This document shows, in pieces, positions 9,512-20,100 of a stretch of 64,000 bases of DNA. Numbering within the stretch: the stretch's first letter is position 1; each line of letters begins with the position of its first letter. Under the pieces are notes generated by a model, which saw nothing but the letters and a program-made list of their open reading frames with translations, was not told the DNA's origin and did not search any database. A program made the translations under genes and the position numbers. Location of the stretch: contig JAFAGO010000052.1 in the NCBI GenBank assembly GCA_023422635.1, forward strand, positions 22,950-86,949. The letters run 5' to 3'. Source of the stretch: Bacteroidota bacterium. Lineage in GTDB: Bacteria > Bacteroidota > Bacteroidia > Flavobacteriales > Weeksellaceae.

Positions 9512-12500
9512 TTACTCTTTGATGATTTTGAATGTTTCGATGCTACCATCTTCTAAAAGTGCTTTTACCACATAAACTCCTTTCAGTAAGTGTTGTGTGT
9601 TTACTTTTCCACCAATTAATTTGGCTTGTTTCACTTTTTGTCCAGCAACATTGAAAATTTCAACACTTGTAATTTTCTTGTTAGAAACGATGTTTAAATC
9701 ATCTTTAACAGGATTCGGGTAGTAGGCAAATGTAGAATTGGCAGTTTCGCTTGCCGCAAGACTTTCTGTACAGTTACCTAAGATTTTGTACACGAAATCA
9801 CTGTTTGTTGGGCTGTACGTCCATCCACTTCCACTATTCATCGCACTTGGTAGTCCAAGAACATTTTGAGTTGTGGATTCTAACGCCACGGCGTCTGTAA
9901 TAATTTCTAGCCAATATTTACCTTGTGTTAGGGTAATTGGTTGGTCTAATTGAACGGTGTATTCATGACCGAAATATCCAGTTCCTTCCCAACTTAAAGT
10001 GCTAATATCATCTATGATTGTTCCGTTTACTGAACTGATTTCATCACCTGGAAAACCGTGATTGTCTGTATATAATTTGAATGCGTACGAAGTTGAATAA
10101 TTTACAGTTGTCGATTTTATGTGCGAGAAGGAGAATTGTTTTCCTTCAGCTACATCAATATCAATTGCGAGTTGTGTTCCGGAAGTGTAATACCCTTCTT
10201 CGTGTTGGTTGCCATTCACTTCTTGCATACAATTATTAGGATTAATCACCGTGATTTCAATGTCGTCAAAAGATGAACTTTGATTGTCTGTCGCACGAAC
10301 GGTCGCTATACCTTCTTGTAGTCCAGTAAGTAAACCATTTTCGTTTACGGAAACGAGTTCAGATCCTTTTATGATACTCCAATTTACATTGTTGCTAAGT
10401 GCTCCTTGTACAAACGCTTGAAGCTGCAAGGTTTCATTCATCATCACTGTTTCATCTTGTCCGGCAATTGGGCGAACTTTAACTTCCATTGGTGTACAAT
10501 TTCCGGTTAATTCAAAAACGGCATCAATTCCACCATCACCAAGCGGAACCTATCCGTGACCATCCCAACGATCAATTTGGTAATCGCCACCAATGGTTCC
10601 GTAAACCGTAATATCCCAATAAATTTCAGCGTTATCTTCGGTACTTACCATTGGTTGCATTCAATAGGTGCCTTCTGTGAAGTTGATGGTTTCAGGAAGT
10701 TTAAGTTCGATTTCGTACTGATAAAGACCAAAACCAGAGTCCATAACGAATTTTTGGGCAACTGGAGTAACGTTTTCTACGCTTTCGACTTCCTCGCCTG
10801 GCATATTTCCATTTTTATTTTTGAAGAATTTTAAATCGAATGAAGTTAGAGGTACATCCGCTGGGGAAATAACACTTAAGCGTACGGTTCCTAATTCGAA
10901 GTTTATACCGTCTGCCACCACAAAATCATCTGCACCTTTATTTCCGTATTTCGAAATGTCGTATCCTAATCCAAATTTCATGGTTTCGTGTCCTTGAGAG
11001 CATCCGTTTTCCCATACATTCACAATAATTTTATCGCTCAATACACCATCTTCGTGTTGCTTTTATTACCGCGATTCCTTCTGAAAGTCCAGTTACAAGT
11101 CCGTTTTCATTTACACTTACTACAGAATTTCCTTCTTCAACGGACCATGTTACATATTGGTCAGCTTCTGCGGGTAATGTAGTTGCAAGAAGTTGTAAAG
11201 TGCCTCCAATTTGAAAGATATCGGCAAAAACATCATTCGCAGTTGTTACTTTTAAACTTTGTGGTTGAACTTCACTCTGCTGATTGGTAATTTCAATGGA
11301 AAATGTTGAGAAAATCGTAGCGTTTTCTGCAGATGCTGCTTTAACGGTTACCGCGGCATTGGAAGTGATTGCGGTAACGAGACCATTTTGATCGATACTC
11401 GCAAAAGTTTCGCCTTCTGCAATGCTCCAAACTACATTTTGATTGGCTTCTGTAGGAAGTACATTTGCTTTCAGTTGTAAAGTACCATTATCAACTTTGA
11501 TTTTTGGTTCTTCACCGCCTTCGGTAGAAATAATCACGTTTTCGGCAGCAGTTTTACCTAGATTTAGTTTTTTACAGAAAGTTTTCCTAAAGCACTGTCG
11601 GAAAAAGCGAGATAAAGATTTCCTTCGCTATCTACTTCTAAGGAGTTGAAAGTGCCTTCTCCCGTTGAAGCAAAGCCAGTTCCTGCCGGATTCCAACTGT
11701 TGTTTTCTTCATCATAAGCCAAAACATAATTTTTTAGGAAGTTATCGTTTTCCCAATTGCTGGCTGCTACATAAACAATATTATTAGCGCCAACTGCAAT
11801 GCTGATGTGTTGCACTCTATCTTGGGAAAAGTTTTCTGCACCCAATTGCATCCAAGAGGTTCCATCGTACTTTTTAACATTCAGTTTGTTGTCGCCTTGG
11901 GTTTTAGAAACATATGCAATGTATATATGATTGTTTTGGTCGATGGTGAGTGAGGAGTTGTAAAATTATGAAGTTGCTGCTTCTCCTAAATCTGCAACAC
12001 CTCCAACAGGTTGCCATTGATCGTTGGTAGAAGCATTTTCGTCGTCCACATAAACGTGTACAGCAGAATTAGTGTTGAAGCTTACGTACACTTTTCCGTC
12101 GCTCCCAGAAGCCATATCGATAAATGTTGGTACGCCACCTGCAATGCCAGTATTTCCGACTTGAAGCCATGTACCATTCACTAATTTTTTTACGGTTCCT
12201 CCGTTTTCTCCATTAGAAGCGAATAGTACATCATTTGCCGAAAAAGTAGAAGTACTGTAATTGATTTGCTCATTGGTTACTTTTGGAAGTGCTGTCCATG
12301 TTCCATTTTGAAAGACTCTTGCTTCATGGCCGGAGTTAGGGTAACCTGCTTGATTTAAAAAATAGGGTGTTCCTTGCGAGCTCACTGAAAGTGAATTAAA
12401 TAAGGTGTAATCGGAAGTCATCCCTTGTCCACCAACGTGTTCCCAATTGGTTCCGTTAAACTTTTGCACCGATCCCTTCATTACATCAAGATCATAATAG

Positions 12501-12664
12501 CCAACATATAAATTGTCGTTGGCATCGTTTTGTAATGTTAATCGTCCAACGCCTCCCGACGAAATTCCAGTTGAATTTCCGACCGGTTCCCAGACCTGTG
12601 CCTAGACCGTACTGCTGAATATACATCCGTACAGCAAAGCACAATAGAGTAGTGTTTTTCTCAT
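9512..12664 (-). pseudogene. Decayed T9SS-exported Ig-like (Big2) protein with type A sorting domain
   Basis: One ancestral gene of about 1050 codons, read leftward from an ATG at 12664 (MRKTLLYCALLYGCIFSSTV), is broken at six places. Stops in frame: TAG at 12602-12604 (just after the signal peptide), TAA at 11966-11968, TGA at 10661-10663, TAG at 10550-10552. Frameshifts: one base lost from an A run near 11568-11573, and another near 11050-11058. Between lesions the protein reads smoothly. It shows a repeat-rich N-terminal half (NLYVGYYDL, KVYVSFNTN), bacterial Ig-like repeats (NENGLVTGLSEGIAVIKAT and relatives), then a type A sorting domain (YYPNPVKDDLNIVS ... GVYVVKALLEDGS). The intact protein was probably a surface or secreted adhesin-like protein. 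The 12665-12824 gap upstream holds AT-rich DNA only. Confidence 0.88.
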
Positions 12665-12824
12665 ACTTAAATACTGATAATATTAAATTAGAATAATTAT
12701 AAATAACGATTTGCTACAAAAGTAGTATTCTCAATTAAATACCCAAGATAAAAGTACACACATTCCTTTACTTTACTTGAAATTTCAGCTACACATTACA
12801 TACTCTATTTTGAAAATCAATTAC

Positions 12825-13656
12825 TTATGTATTTGCATTGAACCAAGTGTAAAGATCTGTTTCGGTGGGAATTTGTAGTTTTTTACGAATTCGATACTTT
12901 TTATTTTGCACCGTTCTGGTTTCGATATAGGTTAGTTTTGCAAGTTCTTTTGTTGAAAGATTGAGCTTTATAAGAGAACAAAATTCAATTTCTGTAATAC
13001 TCAGTTGAGGGTTTATTTTCAAAAGCTTTTCTGAAAAGTGAGGGAATTTTTTTTCAAAAGTGAAAAGATAGGAAGCATCATTATTTTCTAAAAGCTGAAA
13101 TAGAATACTATAATCTTCATTTGGAAGATGTTTTGTTTTATTTTTTCGTACAAAAAAGATACTCGCAGTACCAGCAATCACGAGCAAACCAACCAATGCG
13201 TATTGCCAATTATTCTGTTTTTAACTGCGTCTAAATCCTGATTAACTACTTTTTGAAGAGAATTGTATTTGCTTTTTAAGTCTTTAATTTCGAGTTATTT
13301 CAGTTTGTTTTCACAGTAAATAATGCTGTCTTTTTTTCCTGTTTTCTGATAGAGTTCTATTAAAGAAGAGTAAATTTCTGGCAGGTTAAGATCAACACCG
13401 ATTTTTTCGCTTACCTGAATTGCTTTTTTATAATTTTCTAGCGCTTTTGGATATTCTTTAGAAGCCTTAAAAACCTTTCCTAACACATAATAATTCATCG
13501 TCATTGCTTTGTCTTCATCGTTGTTTTTTGGCTTTAAAGCAATTGATTTCATTACAAAATATTTTGCTGAATCAAGATTGTTTAGGGAGATGCAATGTTG
13601 AAATAAAGAGTAATGAGAACGAATATTAAGCAGCGATACAACGGGTTTTTTATCAT
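12825..13656 (-). pseudogene. Decayed TPR/transmembrane/LuxR-like HTH regulator
   Basis: Pieces of one regulator lie in order. A signal peptide starts at an ATG at 13656 (MIKNPLYRCLIFVLITLYF) and loses frame near 13580-13595. TPR sequence follows in another frame (YYVLGKVFKASKEYPKALEN) to a TAA at 13295-13297. The same frame then continues LEIKDLKSKYNSLQKVV, and a one-base loss near 13212-13216 leads to a membrane segment (LVGLLVIAGTASIFFV) and a C-terminal HTH (SITEIEFCSLIKLNLSTKEL, TYIETRTVQNKKYRIRKKL). Intact flavobacterial proteins of this plan have several more TPRs, so an internal deletion is likely. It probably once regulated the neighbouring T9SS gene, also dead; that link is inference. 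Confidence 0.75.
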
Positions 13657-13726
13657 TTTAGCAGTTTAAGTTGGATAAAAATAGTAAATAAAAAATCTTT
13701 TTTGCACTTTTGTAGAAGTTGATTTA

Positions 13727-14818
13727 ATGATGAAAAAAATATCAATAATTTTTATACTTCCTGATTTAGAAACTGGTGGTGCAGAACGGATTGTAACCAC
13801 AATTGCAAATCATCTTCCACACGAAAAGTTCGATCCCAAAATTATGTTGCTCCGTAAAGAAGGTGGATATTTAGATTTTCTAAAAGAAGATGTGGAAATT
13901 ATTGATTTGAAAACCGAGCGTATTCGTAATGCTCTAAAACCTATTTTTTCCGAAATTAAAAAACGCAAGCCCGATATTGTTTTTTCAGGTTTTGGTGAAG
14001 TAAATGCGTATATCGCGCCTTTTCTCAAACTTTTTCCTAAAACAAAATTTATTGCCAGAGAAACCAATGTGGTTTCCCAACACGTAACCAGAAAAGAAAT
14101 TCGGTTTTTTTACAAATTCTACAATAACTACGACAAAATTGTTTGCCAAAGCGATGATATGTTGAATGATCTTGTTGATCATTTCAAAATCAAGCCAAGC
14201 AAGCTTCTGAAAATTAACAATCCGGTAGATTTTGATTTTATAAATGAAATGCTTGTCGAAAACAAAAAGCCCGATCAATTTACCGATGGTTATAAAAATA
14301 TAATTGCGATAGGAAATCTTTCTTACCGAAAAGGTTTTGACCAGCTTTTAAAAGTATTTTATTATTTAAAAAGAGAAAAAATTCTCTTGCATATTTTAGG
14401 CGATGGAAAAGACCGAGAACTTCTCCAGAATATGAAACTCGAACTCGGTTTGGATAAGGTATTTTTTCATGGTAGACAAAAAAATCCGTTTCAGTATTTA
14501 AAGTTTGCCGATTTATTTGTGCTTTCCTCTCGATATGAAGGTTTCCCCAATGTTTTGTTAGAAGCTGGCGCTTGTGGAACATACGCTCTTGCCAACAATT
14601 GTCCTGGAGGCATCAACGAAATTATACAACCTGGCATTAATGGTGAGTTGGGGAATATCGAGGATCACGAAACTTTTGCGCTTCAAATTCTTGAAATTAC
14701 CAGTAAAACGCATCAAAAAAACATCATCATTGAATCCATTTATTCCCGTTTTTCAAAAGAAATTATTTTGAAAAAATATGAAGATTTACTGCTAAATATG
14801 AATTCAAATCCACGTTAG
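13727..14818 (+). CDS. Family 4-type glycosyltransferase
   Basis: A 363-residue retaining glycosyltransferase of the GT-B fold, predicted cytoplasmic or membrane-associated. The N terminus IIFILPDLETGGAERIVTTI is the donor/acceptor glycine loop typical of GT4. The C-terminal half has GNLSYRKGFDQLLKVF, HILGDGKDREL, FHGRQKNPFQYL and the E-x7-E region SSRYEGFPNVLLEAGACGT. It probably adds a sugar to a surface glycan or lipid-linked intermediate; donor and acceptor cannot be told from sequence. It stands alone, divergent from the pseudogene cluster. Two ATG codons in tandem begin the gene and either could be used. Confidence 0.88.
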   Translation: MMKKISIIFILPDLETGGAERIVTTIANHLPHEKFDPKIMLLRKEGGYLDFLKEDVEIIDLKTERIRNALKPIFSEIKKRKPDIVFSGFGEVNAYIAPFLKLFPKTKFIARETNVVSQHVTRKEIRFFYKFYNNYDKIVCQSDDMLNDLVDHFKIKPSKLLKINNPVDFDFINEMLVENKKPDQFTDGYKNIIAIGNLSYRKGFDQLLKVFYYLKREKILLHILGDGKDRELLQNMKLELGLDKVFFHGRQKNPFQYLKFADLFVLSSRYEGFPNVLLEAGACGTYALANNCPGGINEIIQPGINGELGNIEDHETFALQILEITSKTHQKNIIIESIYSRFSKEIILKKYEDLLLNMNSNPR

Positions 14819-14833
14819 TTTATCCATTTTTTG

Positions 14834-14841
14834 TACTTTAG
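14834..14841 (+). promoter_or_regulatory. Possible -7 box for lpdA
   Basis: TACTTTAG is one base off TAnnTTTG, 34 bases before the lpdA ATG, in the short gap after the glycosyltransferase. Confidence 0.3.
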
Positions 14842-14875
14842 CGGTATTAAATTTCAAATCAAAAAATAAAGATAA

Positions 14876-16279
14876 ATGTCACAGTTTGATGTTACCATTA
14901 TTGGTTCTGGTCCAGGTGGTTATGTAGCGGCAATACGCGCTGCACAACTCGGTTTCAAAACCGCACTTATAGAAAAATATTCAACCCTTGGAGGTACTTG
15001 CCTTAATGTAGGATGCATTCCTTCTAAAGCTCTTTTGGATACTTCAGAACATTTTGAACAAGCGAAACACAGCTTTGCAAATCACGGAATTCTGATCGAC
15101 GAACCGAAAATTGATGTGGAAAGAATGATCGCCCGCAAAAACGAAGTGGTAGATCAAACCACGAAAGGGATTGTTTATTTAATGGACAAAAACAAAATTA
15201 CGGTTTTCCACGGAGTCGGAAGTTTTGAAAGTGCTACTCAAATTAAAGTGACCAAAGAAGATGGCAGCAGCGAAATCATTGAATCTAAATATTCGATTAT
15301 CGCGACGGGTTCAAAACCATCAAGCTTGCCTTTTATTACGATTGATAAAGAAAGAATCATTACCTCCACCGAAGCGTTAAACATGAAAGAAGTTCCGAAA
15401 AAGCTTTTGGTCATCGGTGGTGGCGTTATCGGCCTTGAATTAGGTTCGGTATATTTGAGATTAGGCGCTGAAGTTACCGTAATTGAATTTATGGATAAAA
15501 TTATTCCTGGAATGGATGGTGCTTTATCGAAAGAACTTCAAAAAGTTTTGAAAAAACAAGGTATGAAATTCGAACTTTCAACCGCAGTTTCTGCAGTGGA
15601 AAGAACAGGAGATACCATAAGAGTAACAGCCAAAAATAAAAAAGGAGAAGAAGTTTCTTTTGAAGGCGATTATTGTTTGGTTTCGGTGGGTAGAAAACCG
15701 TATACCGACGGTCTTGCCGTAGAAAAAGCAGGTGTGGATCTTGATGAAAGAGGAAAAGTTAAAGTAAACGATCATCTTCAAACCAACGTAGCCAATATTT
15801 ATGCAATTGGTGATGTGGTTGCAGGACCAATGTTGGCACATAAAGCTTCTGAAGAAGGTGTATTTGTGGTGGAATCTTTGGCCGGACAAAAACCGCATAT
15901 CAATTATAATTTAATTCCAGGTGTTGTATATACTTGGCCAGAAGTGGCAGGCGTAGGAAAAACCGAAGAACAATTAAAAGAAGCCGGCGTTGCTTATAAA
16001 GTGGGGAATTTCCCGATGAGAGCGTTAGGCAGAAGTCGCGCTTCCGGAGATACCGATGGTTTTGTGAAAATTATTGCCGACGAAAAAACAGATGAAATTT
16101 TAGGTTTCCATATGATCGGCGCGCGCGCTGCAGATATCGTTCACGAAGGAATGATCGGTATGGAATACCGTGCAAGTGCAGAAGATGTTGCAATGATGTG
16201 TTTTGCACATCCAACCTTTTCCGAAGCCGTAAAAGAAGCCGCTTTGGATGCAACAGCAAAACGACCAATCCACATGTAA
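14876..16279 (+). CDS. lpdA: Dihydrolipoyl dehydrogenase (E3)
   Basis: A 467-residue FAD- and NAD-dependent flavoprotein that reoxidises dihydrolipoamide in 2-oxoacid dehydrogenase and glycine cleavage complexes. Visible motifs: FAD loop GSGPGGYVAAIRAAQLG, redox disulfide GGTCLNVGCIPSK, NAD loop GGGVIGLELGSVYLRLGAEV, second FAD motif IYAIGDVVAGPMLAHKASEE, and the dimer-interface His-Glu pair in HPTFSEAVKEAALD. The length is that of the family. No other complex subunit is adjacent. A strong terminator follows. Confidence 0.96.
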   Translation: MSQFDVTIIGSGPGGYVAAIRAAQLGFKTALIEKYSTLGGTCLNVGCIPSKALLDTSEHFEQAKHSFANHGILIDEPKIDVERMIARKNEVVDQTTKGIVYLMDKNKITVFHGVGSFESATQIKVTKEDGSSEIIESKYSIIATGSKPSSLPFITIDKERIITSTEALNMKEVPKKLLVIGGGVIGLELGSVYLRLGAEVTVIEFMDKIIPGMDGALSKELQKVLKKQGMKFELSTAVSAVERTGDTIRVTAKNKKGEEVSFEGDYCLVSVGRKPYTDGLAVEKAGVDLDERGKVKVNDHLQTNVANIYAIGDVVAGPMLAHKASEEGVFVVESLAGQKPHINYNLIPGVVYTWPEVAGVGKTEEQLKEAGVAYKVGNFPMRALGRSRASGDTDGFVKIIADEKTDEILGFHMIGARAADIVHEGMIGMEYRASAEDVAMMCFAHPTFSEAVKEAALDATAKRPIHM

Positions 16280-16302
16280 TGGTAATTACATTATGATGAT
16301 AT

Positions 16303-16328
16303 AAGAGAAACTTCGGTTTCTCTTTTTT
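16303..16328 (+). terminator. Rho-independent terminator after lpdA
   Basis: A perfect 9-bp stem, AAGAGAAAC / GTTTCTCTT, closes on a TTCG tetraloop and runs into T residues. Confidence 0.85.
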
Positions 16329-16335
16329 ATTTCCT

Positions 16336-16343
16336 TACCTTTG
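16336..16343 (+). promoter_or_regulatory. Bacteroidota-type -7 box for the S1 protein
   Basis: TACCTTTG is an exact TAnnTTTG match, 19 bases before the ATG and just downstream of the lpdA terminator. Confidence 0.5.
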
Positions 16344-16362
16344 CTGCATCAAAAAATAGTCT

Positions 16363-17187
16363 ATGATTCCTGGTAAAACCCAAATGGTAACGGTTGCAGA
16401 AAAAACTGATTCTGGTTTTTTTCTTTCTGATAATGAAGGCGATAAAGCATTTATTTCAAAAGTTTTTGCAGCTGATTATTGGAATATCGGCGATGAGGTT
16501 GAAGTGTTTATCTACCACGATAATAACGCTTTTAAAGCAACAACCGAGAAGCCTTTAGCGGAAGTTGGGGAATTTGCGGTAATGCAATGCGTGCAAGTTT
16601 TGCCGATTGGCGCATTTCTCGATTGGGGAATTATTAAAGATATTTTTGTTCCTTACAAAGAACAGAAAGGGAAAATGGAAGAAGGTAAGCGCTACATTAT
16701 TTATGTGTACGAAGATGAAGCAACTGGCTTGGTAACAGGAACAGCGAAGTTTAAAAGAAATCCATCCTACGAAAATGTACCTTTTGAGAAAGGTGAAAAA
16801 GTAGATTTGCTATTGATGAACGAAACCGAATTAGGTTGGAACGTCATCATTAACAAAAAATATATTGCGCTCATTTACGCTTCCGATGTGTACAAAAAAT
16901 TATATCCACTTTCTGAAGAAGTTGGCTATATTAAAACGATTCGTGAAGATGGCAAAATTGATGTTACTTTGCAACCCGAAGGTTTTCAAAATATCGATGA
17001 ATACAAACAAAAAATCTTAACCGCACTTGAAGTGAATTACGGTTTGTTGTATCTATCAGACAAATCTTCTCCCGAAGAAATCAAAGATGAACTTCAAATG
17101 AGCAAAAAGAATTTTAAAAAAGCAATTGGTAGTCTTTATAAACATAAAATTATCGATTTGCAAGATGATAAAATTCGATTGCTCTAA
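16363..17187 (+). CDS. CvfB-like S1-domain RNA-binding protein
   Basis: A 274-residue protein with the layout of the CvfB/YitL family: tandem S1-like beta-barrels followed by a C-terminal winged helix. S1-like segments are visible as VLPIGAFLDWGIIKDIFVPYKEQ (central) and VGYIKTIREDGKIDVTLQPEGF (third). The end, SSPEEIKDELQMSKKNFKKAIGSLYKHKII, fits the winged-helix part. Family members bind RNA, and in staphylococci CvfB affects virulence gene expression; the role in Bacteroidota is not established. It has its own promoter and ends two bases from the convergent T9SS gene. Confidence 0.82.
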   Translation: MIPGKTQMVTVAEKTDSGFFLSDNEGDKAFISKVFAADYWNIGDEVEVFIYHDNNAFKATTEKPLAEVGEFAVMQCVQVLPIGAFLDWGIIKDIFVPYKEQKGKMEEGKRYIIYVYEDEATGLVTGTAKFKRNPSYENVPFEKGEKVDLLLMNETELGWNVIINKKYIALIYASDVYKKLYPLSEEVGYIKTIREDGKIDVTLQPEGFQNIDEYKQKILTALEVNYGLLYLSDKSSPEEIKDELQMSKKNFKKAIGSLYKHKIIDLQDDKIRLL

Positions 17188-17188
17188 A

Positions 17189-20100
17189 TTAATTTCTGTT
17201 TTTCACCACCAGCCAGCCATTCATTATTCTAGAATCTGAAAGGGTAATCACGTACCAATAACTGCCTGAAGCAACGCGTCTGGAATTGTATTCTCCATTC
17301 CAAACAAATGTATTTGATTTTACGGTTTCGTTTAAAATTAAGGTTCCAAAACGATCGTAAATTTGCACCGTTGAATTTGGGTAGTTTTCCATTCCTGTTA
17401 TTCGCCATGTGTCGTTTATTCCATCATTATTTGGAGTAAAAGCGTTGGTAATATTAAAGATTGTAAAGTTTTGCTGATCGACCAAACATGTGCCAGTTCT
17501 TACATATACTGTATAATTTCCACTTGGTAAATCTGTGAAAATATTCGAAGATTTCCAAGAAATTCCATCCAAAGAATATTCGTAATTTCCATTTTCTGAA
17601 AGCACAATTTCAACATCATTATTGGTAATTACAATGGAAACTATTTGTGCCATTACAGAATGTTTTGCAATCGTTGTGGATGTAGTTTCGCAACCGTTGC
17701 TATTTTTCACCGTTACGGAATAAGTTCCTTCTTTTGATATAATGATACTTTGAGAAGTTTCTCCAGTGCTCCATTGATAGGAAGTAAATCCAATTCCTGC
17801 ATCTAAAGTATACGTTTGACCATCACAAAATTCTACCATTTCAGGTAGCTGAATATTCGGCTTTTCGAATACGGTAAGATTAATTTTGATATTTTTAAAG
17901 CAACCATCTGTGGTTGAAACTTTTACATTAATTTCGTTCAAACCAAGATTCAAAATATAGCTTTCAGGATTTGTAATAGGATATCCTATCGCATCAAAAT
18001 ATTCAAAAATATAAAGGCTTGAGTTGGTGATGATTTTTTCTTCATATTCTTTTAAGTTCAAGATTTTAGTACTTCCAATTACATCATTACAAAACGCATC
18101 TGTAATATCGATGGCAGGAAGATTATTCTGAGAAACCAAAACCTTTACAGCGATTTTTTCGGAAGTGCAACCATTTATGGTTTGGGTAACGAAGTATGTT
18201 TCATTATTAACCAACAATGTTGATGACGGAAGTAGATTTCCTAATGCATCATAAAACTGAATGTTTGTTCCTTGAACTTGAAGATCAGCAAGCGTTGGTA
18301 CTTGTGATTCACAAAATTCCTGAGGTGTATTTAGCGTTGGAGTTTCGGTTGAATTCAATTGAACTTCAATTTCAATGGTGGCACTTTCGCAACCACTTGT
18401 ATTTTGGCTTGCAAAATAAGATGTTCCATCTTCCAATAAATGCGTGGTAGGAAGAATATTTCCAGCGGAATCGTACCAGGTTATATTGCTTCCTGTAATT
18501 GTTAAATCTTGAATTTTAGGTTCATCAATTTCACAAAATACTTGTGGATTTGCAGGTGCGATGGGAAGCGCAGGTGAAGAAATTACCACATCCTGTGTTT
18601 GTGTTGAACTATTTCCGTTTCCATCATTATAGGTCCAAGTGATGGTGTAATTTCCGGGAGTTAAATATTGCAGTGGATCTGATGTTGTTCCTATAATCGT
18701 TCCAGCACATTGGTCAATCGCAGTTGGGAAGGTAGAAATAATTGTTGTACAATCTCCTGTAATCGGTGGTAAATCTCCCATTTGTGGAACTGGAGCAAGT
18801 GAATCTCCAACTACCACTTCTATAGAGAACGTGCCATCACAATCTCCAGTTCCAGTTACGGTACACGAATAAGTTCCTGAATTAGCAGTTGTTGCATTGG
18901 GAATTGTCGGATTTTGTAGGGATGAAGTAAACCCATTTGGTCCGGTCCAATGATAGCTTGCACCTCCTGCAGCATTAAGCTGAATGGTTGCTCCAATACA
19001 AACAGGTGAGTTTGAAGATCCTGAAGCAAACGAGGTACAGTCTTTAAATTTTGCAATAAAGGCGTCGTTACTTACCCAAGGTGTATCTTGAGTTTGTTGA
19101 AAAGTACCTGGTGTCGCAATACCTGATGTATTATTGCTGGACATTCCATAAAAATATAGAAAATTCTCATTATCCTTTAGTACTTGCCCAAGTTGTGTAC
19201 CGCCATTGCCTGTATAAAATGTTCCCCAAACTTTTTCAAAGTTTGAATTGTATTTCAAAAAATAGGAAGCGCAAGAACTGCCTAAAGTAGGCATATACGC
19301 ATCTGGAGTTGTAATTTCAGACATTCCAGTTTCTCCTGGACAACCCAATCCTGTAATGTATAAATTTTTGTCTTTATCAATATAAGTAATTGTCTGAAAA
19401 GCTTTAGGAACTTCAATTTCAATGCTATTTGTGATTACATTTGAAAGTGTATTTGCTATTGTAACGTTTGCCAATTTTTGATTACTTACTTGGGATGAAA
19501 ACCAAACTTCATCACCAAATCGACGGGCAGAATCATTAATGTATGCTTTGTTGGTTTCTCCGAAATAACTTGATTTAAGCAATGCTCCACTTTCTGAAAA
19601 TTTGACATAAAGACCACTATTCCCACTATTTCCACCTAGATTTTGGGATTGAAATGGATTGATCATTGGAAAATCTTTTGCTTTAGTGTTTCCCACAATT
19701 TCAATTCCGTTATCATTGGAAAAAATACTAAAAAGAGAAGAAGAAGAACCATCTGTTCCTACAGATTCACTACCACCAACATAGGTAAACCATTTTACGT
19801 TTCCATCAGACGCGTCAAACTTTCCTAGCATGCCAGTATACAATGAAGCCCCCATAATGGATTCTTGAAATGCTCCTGCTGTAGAAAAAATATCAAAACG
19901 GGTATCACCAGTGATATAAAAGTTATTGTTATAATACCGCGCGTCATATATTGTAAATTCATCGGGGTAGGAATTCCAAAAATCAGAAATGTCTTCGCCG
20001 TATAATTTTTCAAAAATTAAAGTTCCGTTAGAATCCAGTTTTAATATGGAAACTTTTGGAAAATAGTAATAGGGATTATTAGGGTAAGAAGGATTGGGAA

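Noticed and set aside
9512..12664. Stop-codon reassignment or programmed readthrough in the T9SS gene
   Set aside because: All three stop codons occur in frame along with two frameshifts, while neighbouring genes use stops normally. Ordinary decay explains this.
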